DNA of 64,000 nt from UBA4742 sp963773335. GTDB lineage: Bacteria > Actinomycetota > Acidimicrobiia > Acidimicrobiales > Acidimicrobilacustridaceae. This document shows, piece after piece, positions 38,643-46,097 of the stretch (the first letter of the stretch is position 1; the number at the start of each line of letters is the position of its first letter). Under the pieces are notes generated by a model. That model searched no databases, was not told the origin of the DNA, and saw only the letters and a program-made list of their open reading frames with translations. The DNA lies in NCBI GenBank assembly GCA_963773335.1, contig CAVZAT010000004.1, positions 930,001 through 994,000 of the forward strand. Direction: 5' to 3'. The translations under genes and the position numbers were made by a program.

Positions 38643-39914
38643 TCAGCGCTGGAACACAGCGATGAAGTCGCGGGCGTCGGGCGAGAGGTACCGGTTCCCG
38701 GGCTTGCGCTGGTCGGTGAGCATCTTCGTCCCCAGCACCGACGCCGGGTTGCCGGCCTCGACCGGGGCGAAGAAGTTGAAGGTCGTCCACGACGAGTTGA
38801 TGTCGAGCTCCATGGCCCGCTGACAGCCGGCTCGCTGCATCAGCTCGGCCAACGACCTCGCGCCCAGCCCGTTGCCGTAGCCGAAGATGATCCCGCCGTG
38901 GGCATCCACGCACACCGCCGAACGCCACACCAGCACCTTCTGGCCCAGCGTCTCGCCCCAGGCCCCGTTCAGGTTGTCGCTGAGGCCGGGGACGAGTTGG
39001 CCGCCGTCCACGATCAACTCCAGGTTCTGACGCACGGCGACGACCTGGGGGCCCATCTGCACGTCGCGGCCCCAACGGCCCACCGTGGCCGACCCGTCCT
39101 TGTCGATCACGAACGAAGCGGCCCCGGCCACCAGCGGTTGGGCGGTCACCCCGTCGAGGGTGAACCCACCCCGGGCGTCGCGCATCCGAAAGCCGCTGTT
39201 GAAGGCAGCCACCAGGTTCAGCCGGTCGGCGATGGGGATGTCAGGGGGGACGGTCCAGTTGCCACCGGGCTCGGCCAGGCCCGGGTGCAGCTCGAAGCGC
39301 ACCAGCCGCGGGTCCATCCAGACCAGTCCGTCGAGAAGGCTGGTGTGGACCCCATCGGGCCGCACCTGGGTCTCCTCCATGACCGGGAAGCCGTTGACGC
39401 GAGGGCCGACCGGCATCCATACGCCCTCGTTGGGCAGTGGGTTCGCCACCGGCGACACCACGTTCGGCGGAGCCGGCGTGTGCGCCACGGTGGTCACCAC
39501 CGGGGTCTTCATCCTCGAGAGGCGCCCGTGCTGGGCGGGCAGGCCCACTGCGGTGATCTGGTGCGCGGGGCGACCTCCCGTCCGTGGGGGATGGCTGGTG
39601 TACCACCAGTTCTCCACCGCATTGACCGAGCCGCCGAACCCGCTGGCGCGCAGCCATTCGACCGCCTTCTCCGAGGCCGTCAGGTTGCCCGGCGCCTCCA
39701 AGGCCCGCACGAAGGAATAGCCCGGCACGACCAAGGCGATGACCAGGGTGCCCAACAGGCCGAGGGTGACGCGGTGGCGGCGCAGCCGCGACCGCGTCGG
39801 GCTCGGGGGCGCGGGACAGGTCGTCGCGTGGTCGGGGGATCCCTCATCCCCAGGTGCGGGCCCAGCGACGGTCCCGAGATCCGGTCTGGTGATGACGTGC
39901 TCCTTGTCGACCAC
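38643..39914 (-). CDS. membrane-anchored phosphodiester glycosidase (NAGPA-like) protein
   Basis: 424 codons. One N-terminal membrane helix (VTLGLLGTLVIALVVPGYSFV) anchors a large outside domain. The C-terminal half has VAAFNSGFRMRDARGGFTLDG, QVVAVRQNLELIVDGGQ and GIIFGYGNGLGARSLAELMQRAGCQRAMELDINSSW, the pattern of the phosphodiester glycosidase (DUF2233/NAGPA) fold seen in exopolysaccharide-degrading proteins. It may trim a cell-surface or exopolysaccharide phosphodiester. Intact; the gene stands upstream of the desaturase gene's stop by 81 bases on the same strand. Confidence 0.8.
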   Translation of the reverse strand: MVDKEHVITRPDLGTVAGPAPGDEGSPDHATTCPAPPSPTRSRLRRHRVTLGLLGTLVIALVVPGYSFVRALEAPGNLTASEKAVEWLRASGFGGSVNAVENWWYTSHPPRTGGRPAHQITAVGLPAQHGRLSRMKTPVVTTVAHTPAPPNVVSPVANPLPNEGVWMPVGPRVNGFPVMEETQVRPDGVHTSLLDGLVWMDPRLVRFELHPGLAEPGGNWTVPPDIPIADRLNLVAAFNSGFRMRDARGGFTLDGVTAQPLVAGAASFVIDKDGSATVGRWGRDVQMGPQVVAVRQNLELIVDGGQLVPGLSDNLNGAWGETLGQKVLVWRSAVCVDAHGGIIFGYGNGLGARSLAELMQRAGCQRAMELDINSSWTTFNFFAPVEAGNPASVLGTKMLTDQRKPGNRYLSPDARDFIAVFQR

Positions 39915-39995
39915 GGCGTTCGCCCGCGCCCAGCCGCGAGGCCAGCGAGGCCCGCGACCCTACCGCCCTGGGGCGCCGGAGCCACCGCGCCCGCC

Positions 39996-41165
39996 TCAGC
40001 GGACGAGCGTGCCCTTGGTGAAGCGATCCCGACCGGCGCCGGCGCCCGCCGGCCGGGCGGCCAGCGCCGTCATGGCCTCGTCGTAGGTGTACCAGCGGCC
40101 ACGTTCGAAGTCGTAGAGCTTGCACTGGCGGCTGTTGGCCATGAAGTCGCGGAACCGGAGCTTCTCGTCGTGGATCGTGTCGGGGAACTCGGCCTTGATG
40201 GCGGCGGCGGCGGGCTCGAGCCCGTAGAAGGGGATGCGCATGTCCACGTGGTGCGGGATGTGCACGAAGATCGAGTGGAAGAACAGGTCGAGCACCCATG
40301 GGGCCCGCAGGATGGTGGTGCCCTCCATCTGGCCGTGGAACTTGGTCCACTCGCGGCGGGGATACCAGCGGATGTCGGGCTGGACGTGGTGGACGTGCAC
40401 CACCGATCCGATCACGAAGTTGAACCCCAGGAACGGGATCACCACGACCTTGACGATCATCCAGGCCACGCCGAGCACCGACCCGTAGGCCAACCACCCG
40501 AGCCAACCGAACAGGGCCATGCCCACACCCACGCCCGCCACCATGAACACCAGGTCACGCCGGATGGCCTTGGCCCACTTGGCCGGTGGGTTGAAGGTGA
40601 TCATCTTGTTGAGCCAGATCTCGCGCAGGTAGTAGGCCCCCGAGCCCCACCACGACCATTCGACGCGGTGGCGCAGCCGCCCGAAGGTGCTCATGGCGCT
40701 GTACTGCTCGGCGGTGACCGGATGCCACACGAAGTCCATGCCCTCGCGGACCGTGTGCCCGTGATGGATGCGGTTGTGGCCGAGCACCCACGCCTCGTAC
40801 ACGTGCCACGACGGCAGCATGGCCACGCGGCCCACGATGGCGTTCAACCGCCGGCTCTTGAACAGCGCCTCGTGGGCGGCGTCGTGACCGATGATGAACA
40901 GGCCGGCCACCGACAGGCTGGCCAGCACCCACAGCCCGATCAGGAAGAAGGGGTTGTCGGTGGACACCAGGCCCCACACCAACAGGGCGTAGACCACGAG
41001 GTCACGGGCGAAGTACGCCAGCCCCTTCCAGGTCGGGTTGTCGTAGGCGGTCGACGGGATGACGCGGATGACGGGCAGCAGTGACCCCGCCTTCTCCGAA
41101 CCGTCGACGGCGGGAACCGGGGAGGCGTCAGCGGATGAGGGCGCGGCCGATCCGGTCATCGTCAT
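39996..41165 (-). CDS. membrane fatty acid desaturase
   Basis: 389 residues. Histidine boxes HDAAH, HNRIHHGH and HVHHVQPDIRWY, plus HIPHHVDMRIPFY, supply the di-iron ligands of a membrane acyl desaturase or related hydroxylase. Four or so hydrophobic helices (VYALLVWGLV, PFFLIGLWVLASLSVAGLFIIG, VFMVAGVGVGMALFGWLGWL, VLGVAWMIVKVVVIPFLGFNFVIGSVV) fit the fold. It would introduce a double bond into a lipid or carotenoid-like acyl chain. A perfect 12-base-arm palindrome sits 15 bases before its start. Confidence 0.88.
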   Translation of the reverse strand: MTMTGSAAPSSADASPVPAVDGSEKAGSLLPVIRVIPSTAYDNPTWKGLAYFARDLVVYALLVWGLVSTDNPFFLIGLWVLASLSVAGLFIIGHDAAHEALFKSRRLNAIVGRVAMLPSWHVYEAWVLGHNRIHHGHTVREGMDFVWHPVTAEQYSAMSTFGRLRHRVEWSWWGSGAYYLREIWLNKMITFNPPAKWAKAIRRDLVFMVAGVGVGMALFGWLGWLAYGSVLGVAWMIVKVVVIPFLGFNFVIGSVVHVHHVQPDIRWYPRREWTKFHGQMEGTTILRAPWVLDLFFHSIFVHIPHHVDMRIPFYGLEPAAAAIKAEFPDTIHDEKLRFRDFMANSRQCKLYDFERGRWYTYDEAMTALAARPAGAGAGRDRFTKGTLVR

Positions 41166-41179
41166 GGACTGAAGCCTAA

Positions 41180-41205
41180 CAGCCTACCGACTGGTCGGTA
41201 GGCTG
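41180..41205. promoter_or_regulatory. perfect palindrome upstream of the desaturase, candidate operator
   Basis: An arm CAGCCTACCGAC is followed by TG and its exact inverse complement (12-base arms, no mismatch). It lies 15 bases from the desaturase ATG and near the RpiR gene. The CTACCGAC/GTCGGTAG core resembles TetR-family sites used for lipid genes in Actinobacteria. No TetR gene adjoins it, so the regulator may be elsewhere. Confidence 0.75.
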
Positions 41206-41235
41206 AAGTGGCCATGATTTGGGCGGAACCCCACC

Positions 41236-41249
41236 GAAACGAACGTTTC
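41236..41249. promoter_or_regulatory. candidate RpiR site, GAAACG-N4-TTTC
   Basis: GAAACGAACGTTTC is a palindrome with 6-base arms and AA in the centre, about 31 bases before the RpiR gene's ATG. The same spaced motif recurs at 43203-43216 between the threonine aldolase and oxygenase genes. Autoregulation plus control of that locus is suggested. Confidence 0.55.
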
Positions 41250-41279
41250 ACCCGTGCCCCGGTCTGCCAGGATGGCTCG

Positions 41280-42122
41280 ATGGACGTCGCCGCACTGATC
41301 GAGCAGCACCAGGGTCGCCTCACCCCCGCCGAGCGGCGGGTGGCGGCCGTCGTGCTCGACGAGCCCCAGCTGGTGGCGTTCGGCACGGTGGCCGACCTGG
41401 CCAAGCAGGCCACCACCAGCGGCGCGTCGGTCATCCGGCTGTCCACCAAGTTGGGCTTCGACGGCTTCACCGCGCTGCAGACGAGCGTGCAGCGCGACCT
41501 CGGTCGCCAGCTGCGCCCGGCCACCGCCCGCATCCGCCAGCCCGAGTCCGGCGACCTGCTCGACCGATCCACCCATCTGGAGCTCGACAACGTCCAGACC
41601 ACCCTCGACACCGTCGATCGCTCTCGCTTCGAGCTCGCCATCCAGGCCCTGGCCAACTCGGCCAGTCGGGTGTATGTGCTCACCGGTGAGGCGTCGGGCG
41701 GCATCGGCATGCAGATCGTGAGCGACCTGTCGATGCTGCGCCCGGGGGTCACCCAGGTGACGGGCAGCGCGGTGCGCGTGCATCGGGCCCTGGCCGACAT
41801 GCGTCCCGGCGACACGTTGCTGGCCCTCGATCTGCCCCGCTACGACGCCTGGCTGGTCGAGGCCGCCCAGGCCGCCCTGAACCGCCACGCCACCGTCATC
41901 GGCCTGTCCGACAGCGTGTTGTCACCGCTGGCTCGCCGAGCCGACCTGCACTTCGTGGTGTCGGCCCGGAGCAACGGCCCGTTCGACAGCTACGTCGGTG
42001 CCCTGGCGCTGGCCGGCGTGCTGGTGGCCGGTGTGGCCGACCGCCTGCGCACCAGCGCCACCGAGTCGCTCGACCGCATCGAGCTGGCCTGGTCAGAGGC
42101 TGGCGTGCTGCTCGACGAGTGA
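41280..42122 (+). CDS. RpiR/MurR family regulator with SIS domain
   Basis: 280 residues. The N-terminal HTH-6 domain (LIEQHQGRLTPAERRVAAVVLDEPQLVAFGTVADLAKQATTSGASVIRLSTKLGFDGF) is RpiR-type. The C-terminal SIS sugar-isomerase domain (VYVLTGEASGGIGMQIVSDLSML, then ATVIGLSDSVLSPLARRADLHFVV) binds a phosphorylated ligand in known members. Either polarity is possible. The ATG at 41280 (MDVAALIEQ) is chosen over upstream starts because HTH-6 begins there. It overlaps the convergent threonine aldolase gene's end by 30 bases. Confidence 0.87.
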   Translation: MDVAALIEQHQGRLTPAERRVAAVVLDEPQLVAFGTVADLAKQATTSGASVIRLSTKLGFDGFTALQTSVQRDLGRQLRPATARIRQPESGDLLDRSTHLELDNVQTTLDTVDRSRFELAIQALANSASRVYVLTGEASGGIGMQIVSDLSMLRPGVTQVTGSAVRVHRALADMRPGDTLLALDLPRYDAWLVEAAQAALNRHATVIGLSDSVLSPLARRADLHFVVSARSNGPFDSYVGALALAGVLVAGVADRLRTSATESLDRIELAWSEAGVLLDE

Positions 42123-43148
42123 GGCCACCCCCGCCGCGAACCGCTCGACGTCGTCGAGCGTGGTGTCGAAGCTGGTCATCCAGCGCACCTCGGTGGTGGC
42201 CTCGTCCCACACGTAGAAGGGCGACCAGGCCAGCAGCCGGGCCAGGGCCTCACGAGGCACGGTGGCGAACACGGCGTTGACCTCCGGACGCCGGGTGACG
42301 GTCACGCCGGTCACGCCGGCCACCCGATCGACCAGCTCCTGGGCCATGGCGTTGGCATGGGCGGCGTTGCGCAGCCACAGGTCGTCGGCCAGCAGAGCAT
42401 CGAACTGGGCGGCCACGAAGCGCATCTTCGAGGGGAGCTGGCCCGCCTGCTTGCGCACGAAGTCCACGTCGGCGCCCAGCTCGGGCGCCAGGAAGACCAC
42501 GGCCTCGCCGTAGACCATGCCGTTCTTGGTGCCGCCGAAGGTGAGCACGTCGACGCCGGCGTCCACCGTGAAGGCCCGCACGTCGCCCCCGAGGGCGGCC
42601 GCGGCGTTGGCCAACCGAGCACCATCCATGTGCAGGACCATTCCGTGGCCATGCGCCACCTCGGCCAGGGCGGCCACCTCCTCGGGCTGGTACAGCGAGC
42701 CCTGTTCGGTGGACTGGGTGATGGCCACCACCCGGGGTTGGACGTGGTGCATGTCGCCCAGGAGGTGGACCTGCTCGAGGATCTGATCCGGGCGGAGCTT
42801 GCCGTCGGCAGTGGGGACGTCGATCAACTTGGCCCCGGTGAAGCGCTCGGGCGCCCCGCACTCGTCCACCTGGATGTGGGCGGTGTCCGGGCAGATGACC
42901 GCCTGCCAGGGTGCGAGCAGACACTGCAGCCCGACCACGTTGGCCCCGGTGCCACCCCAGGTGAACGCCACCTGGGCCGGCACGCCGAACACCGATCGCA
43001 CCGCGTCGAGGGCCCGGGCCGTCCAGGCGTCGGCACCGTAGGCGGGGGCGTGGCCCTGGTTGGCCGCCACCAACGCGGCGAGCACGTCGGGGTGGGCTCC
43101 CGAGGCGTTGTCGCTGGCGAACGAGGCGCGAGGCGGCGGCAGGTCCAT
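42093..43148 (-). CDS. ltaE: low-specificity threonine aldolase
   Basis: A PLP enzyme of 351 residues cleaving beta-hydroxy-alpha-amino acids to glycine and an aldehyde. It opens ASFASDNASGAHPDVLAAL, with TWGGTGANVVGLQCLL, HMDGARLANAAAALG and the PLP lysine in LTFGGTKNGMVYGEAVVF. The C-terminus ends EVRWMTSFDTTLDDVERFAAGV. Full length and intact. It shares a short divergent promoter region, with an RpiR-like motif, with a clavaminate-synthase-like oxygenase, so its natural substrate may be a beta-hydroxylated amino acid made by that enzyme. Confidence 0.9.
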   Translation of the reverse strand: MDLPPPRASFASDNASGAHPDVLAALVAANQGHAPAYGADAWTARALDAVRSVFGVPAQVAFTWGGTGANVVGLQCLLAPWQAVICPDTAHIQVDECGAPERFTGAKLIDVPTADGKLRPDQILEQVHLLGDMHHVQPRVVAITQSTEQGSLYQPEEVAALAEVAHGHGMVLHMDGARLANAAAALGGDVRAFTVDAGVDVLTFGGTKNGMVYGEAVVFLAPELGADVDFVRKQAGQLPSKMRFVAAQFDALLADDLWLRNAAHANAMAQELVDRVAGVTGVTVTRRPEVNAVFATVPREALARLLAWSPFYVWDEATTEVRWMTSFDTTLDDVERFAAGVASLVEQHASL

Positions 43149-43202
43149 GAGCGAACCCTACCGACGGCGCGACGGCGCCGACGGTGCTCGGTCCAGGATT
43201 AT

Positions 43203-43216
43203 GAAACGTCCATTTC
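43203..43216. promoter_or_regulatory. candidate RpiR site, second copy of GAAACG-N4-TTTC
   Basis: GAAACGTCCATTTC repeats the fixed positions of the site before the RpiR gene. It lies 16 bases upstream of the -10-like TAAAAT of the oxygenase gene and 54 bases before the threonine aldolase start, so it could control both directions. Confidence 0.5.
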
Positions 43217-43231
43217 GTATATCCATTCTGC

Positions 43232-43237
43232 TAAAAT
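43232..43237 (+). promoter_or_regulatory. -10 box, probably leaderless transcript
   Basis: TAAAAT ends 9 bases before the ATG of the oxygenase gene at 43247, and no ribosome-binding site is present between them. Transcription would start at or next to the ATG, giving a leaderless mRNA. The surroundings are unusually A/T-rich for this genome. Confidence 0.5.
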
Positions 43238-43246
43238 GGCTGTTCC

Positions 43247-44258
43247 ATGACCGTGACCGATCAGCTCCCCCAGCCCCGAACCCGCCAGGATCTGCCCGTG
43301 GTCGACAACGGCGGAGACGACTCGATGCTGGCGCAGTTGCCGACCGACCGGGCCGAGGTGGGGTCCGACGAGTTCGTCCACGCCGCCACCCGAGCCGGGC
43401 GACTGCTCAGCCCCGCGGTTCACGATGCCCTGAGCGACCTGCTCGACCGTGGAGCCGATGCCGGCGCACTGCTGCTGCGGGGCATGCCGATCGGCCGGGT
43501 GGGGTCCACCCCGAGCTCGCCGCTGGACCCGCCGGACAAGGACCGCGTGCAGCGAGCTCACCCTGGTGACGGTGGCCCGGCGCCTGGGCCAGCCGGTCGG
43601 CTACGCACCCGAGCACGGCGGCCAGATCGTGCAGAACCTCCTGCCCACCGCGGATGACGTGGGCCGCCAGACCTCGACTTCGTCGGGAGTCGAGCTGGAG
43701 TTCCACACCGAGACGGCCTTCCACCCCCACCGGCCGCGGTACCTGCTACTGCTGTGCCTGCGAGGCGATCCGAGAGCCCGGACCCTGCTGAGCTCCATCC
43801 GCCGGGTGGCCGAGCATCTGCCCGAGCGGGTGCGCCAGGTGCTGCGCGAGCCCCGCTTCCGCACCAGCGTCGACGAGTCGTTCCGCCGGGTGGGTGAAGC
43901 GGGGCCCGATGATGCACCGCTGCGGCCCCAGGTCACCGATCCGATGCCGATCCTGTCCGGGACGGCCGAGGCGCCCACGTTCACCTTCGATGCCGACCTC
44001 ATGATCGGGCTCGACCCCGAAGCCGACGAGGCCCTGGCCCGCCTCGACCTGTTGGTGCGGCGCCACCACGTCGGCGTCGCCCTCGAGCCCGGGGACCTGC
44101 TGGTGGTGGACAACGCGGTGGCCGTGCACGGCCGTTCGTCGTTCCCCGCTCGCTTCGACGGCACCGACCGGTGGTTGCAGCGGGCCTTCGTGGTCGCCGA
44201 CCTGGCCCCCAGCGCGCCCGAGCGCGACGGCCGCGTCATCACCACCAGGTTCGCCTGA
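43247..44258 (+). CDS. clavaminate-synthase-like 2-oxoglutarate oxygenase, one frameshift
   Basis: A non-heme Fe(II)/2-oxoglutarate enzyme of about 337 residues. The iron motif is LEFHTETAFHPHRPRYLLLLCLRGDPRA. That H-x-E with 'AFHP...R..YL.L.CLR' is the signature of the VioC/AsnO/clavaminate synthase group that hydroxylates free amino acids, usually at C-beta or C-gamma. The distal ligand and 2OG Arg are in AVHGRSSFPARFDGTDRWLQRAF. One insertion near 43548 breaks the frame. Divergent from threonine aldolase, 98 bases apart, suggesting hydroxylation followed by retro-aldol cleavage. Confidence 0.82.
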
Positions 44259-44273
44259 CTAGGGTCCCCCGAC

Positions 44274-45926
44274 ATGGGGGACCGCCGACACCGGCTGCAT
44301 GCACGCCCAGCCGCCCGAACGCGCCGGGCGGTGACGGTGGCCACGGTGGTGCTGGCCCTGGTGGCCGGGGCCTGCTCGAGCGGGTCGGGCTCGTCGAGCG
44401 GTGGGGCGAACGCCACGACAGCGACCACGACCGCCGGCTCACCGGTGGCGTTGCGGGCCCTGCACGCGACTCGGGGGACCAACGCCCGCATCCTCGATGA
44501 CCAGGGCCGCCAGGTGCTGTTGCGGGGCGTGAACGTCAACTCGCTGGGTGACTACTTCCAGGCCAACCCGCAGTACGCCACCACGCTGCCCGTGACCGGC
44601 GCCGACTGGGCCGACATGGCTGCCCACGGCTTCGACGTGGTTCGACTGCTGGTGAGCTGGTCTCGACTCGAGCCCACCCGGGGCAAGATCGACTCGGCCT
44701 ACCTGGCCCAGATCCACAACGCAGTGGCCGCCGCCGCCCACCACGGCATCTACTCGGTCATCGACATGCACCAGGACGCCTGGGGCAAGTACGTGGCCAG
44801 CCCGCCCGGGGTGGTGTGCCCGTCGGGTGCCCGGCCGGGGATCGGCTGGGACGGCGCGCCCCAGTGGGCCACCATCACCGACGGGGCCGACACCTGCGCG
44901 GCGGGCGGCGTGCGCGAACTGGCACCGGCGGTCATGCATGCCTTCGACCACTTCTATGCCGACACCGACGGGATCCAGAGCGAACTGGTCAAGACCTGGG
45001 CGGCGGTGGCCAGATCCTTCGCCGGCGACCCGACCGTGGCCGGCTACGACCTGTTCAACGAACCCAACTGGGGCACCGACGTGGCCAGCTCGGGTACCGA
45101 ACTGGGCGCCTTCTACCAGCGGACGATCACCGCCATCCGTGCCGCCGAGCACGGCGCCGGAGGATTCAGCCACATCGTGTTCTTCGAGCCGGTCGTGGTG
45201 TTCCCCTCGACCGGCACCCTGCCGCCGGCCAGCGACCTGACCGACGCCAACCTGGTGTTCGCGCCCCACAACTACCACGGCTCGATCGATCCCGGCACGG
45301 TCGAGGACGGCTTCGCCCAGGATCTGGCCGCGGCCCGGTCGTACGGGACCACCATGTGGATCGGCGAGTTCGGCTGGTTCGGGACCGACGCGGCGGCCAC
45401 CGCCGGCGTGGCCGCCTTCGCCGCCGCCCAGGACACGGCCATGGTGGGCGGCACCTGGTGGCAGTGGCGCCAGGCCTGCGGCGATCCGCACTCGGTGGGC
45501 CATCGGGACGGACAGCCCGCAGCCCAGATCGTCGAGTTCAACGTCAACGGCTGCCCGGGCGACAAGAACCTGGGTCCGGTCCCCCAGTGGTCGCCGATCC
45601 TGAGCCGGGCCTATCCCCGCTCGGCGCCCGGGCGCCTCACCTCACTGCGCAGCGACGGCGTGGCCGGCACCCTGTCGCTCAGCGGCGACGCCAGCCAGGC
45701 CACGGCTCACGCACGCCTGGTGGTGTGGGTCCCGGGCACCGGCGCCAAACCGAAGCTCGGCGGACAGGGCATCGCGGCCGTCGCCTGGACCAAGGTGAGC
45801 GGGGGATGGCTGGTGTCGGCGAACGTGTGCCACGGCGGCTACACGCTGGCCGTCGGGCCGGGAGCGCCGTCGGTGGTCAGCACCTGCGGCGCCATCAACG
45901 ACGACGGCAACCCCGCCACGTCATGA
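44274..45926 (+). CDS. GH5 family glycoside hydrolase lipoprotein (endoglycoceramidase-like)
   Basis: 550 residues. A signal with lipobox (ALVAGACSSGSG, Cys about 35) anchors it outside. The TIM barrel shows VLLRGVNVNSLGDYF, VVRLLVSWSRLEPTRGKID, IDMHQDAW, the acid/base Glu in AGYDLFNEPNWGTD and nucleophile Glu in MWIGEFGWFG. The 'L-L-R-G-V-N-x-N' and 'F-N-E-P' pattern with long loops resembles endoglycoceramidases and related GH5_12-type enzymes; beta-glucosidase activity is possible. A small beta domain follows. Intact; starts 16 bases after the oxygenase stop. Confidence 0.85.
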   Translation: MGDRRHRLHARPAARTRRAVTVATVVLALVAGACSSGSGSSSGGANATTATTTAGSPVALRALHATRGTNARILDDQGRQVLLRGVNVNSLGDYFQANPQYATTLPVTGADWADMAAHGFDVVRLLVSWSRLEPTRGKIDSAYLAQIHNAVAAAAHHGIYSVIDMHQDAWGKYVASPPGVVCPSGARPGIGWDGAPQWATITDGADTCAAGGVRELAPAVMHAFDHFYADTDGIQSELVKTWAAVARSFAGDPTVAGYDLFNEPNWGTDVASSGTELGAFYQRTITAIRAAEHGAGGFSHIVFFEPVVVFPSTGTLPPASDLTDANLVFAPHNYHGSIDPGTVEDGFAQDLAAARSYGTTMWIGEFGWFGTDAAATAGVAAFAAAQDTAMVGGTWWQWRQACGDPHSVGHRDGQPAAQIVEFNVNGCPGDKNLGPVPQWSPILSRAYPRSAPGRLTSLRSDGVAGTLSLSGDASQATAHARLVVWVPGTGAKPKLGGQGIAAVAWTKVSGGWLVSANVCHGGYTLAVGPGAPSVVSTCGAINDDGNPATS

Positions 45927-45967
45927 CCCGCCACGTCCGGGGCCGGCAGCGTACGCTCGCGGCACCC

Positions 45968-46055
45968 GCCCGGGTGGCGTAACTGGCAGGCGCAGAGGGC
46001 TTAAACCCCTCGGTCACCTTCGTGTGGCGTGTGGGTTCGAATCCCGCCCCGGGCA
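45968..46055 (+). tRNA. tRNA-Leu (anticodon UAA)
   Basis: An 88-base tRNA with a perfect 7-bp acceptor stem (GCCCGGG with CCCGGGC) and discriminator A. The anticodon loop CTTAAAC in stem GAGGG/CCCTC gives UAA. A long variable arm and a T-arm GTGGGTTCGAATCCCGC complete a class II leucine tRNA. CCA is not encoded (ACGCC follows). It lies between the GH5 and acyl-CoA dehydrogenase genes. Confidence 0.96.
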
Positions 46056-46097
46056 CGCCAGCCCGACCACACCACCCTCGACCGCAAGGAACCCACC

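Noticed and set aside
38607..41084. An 825-codon plus-strand ORF.
   Set aside because: Antisense of the phosphodiester glycosidase and desaturase genes with low-complexity translation.
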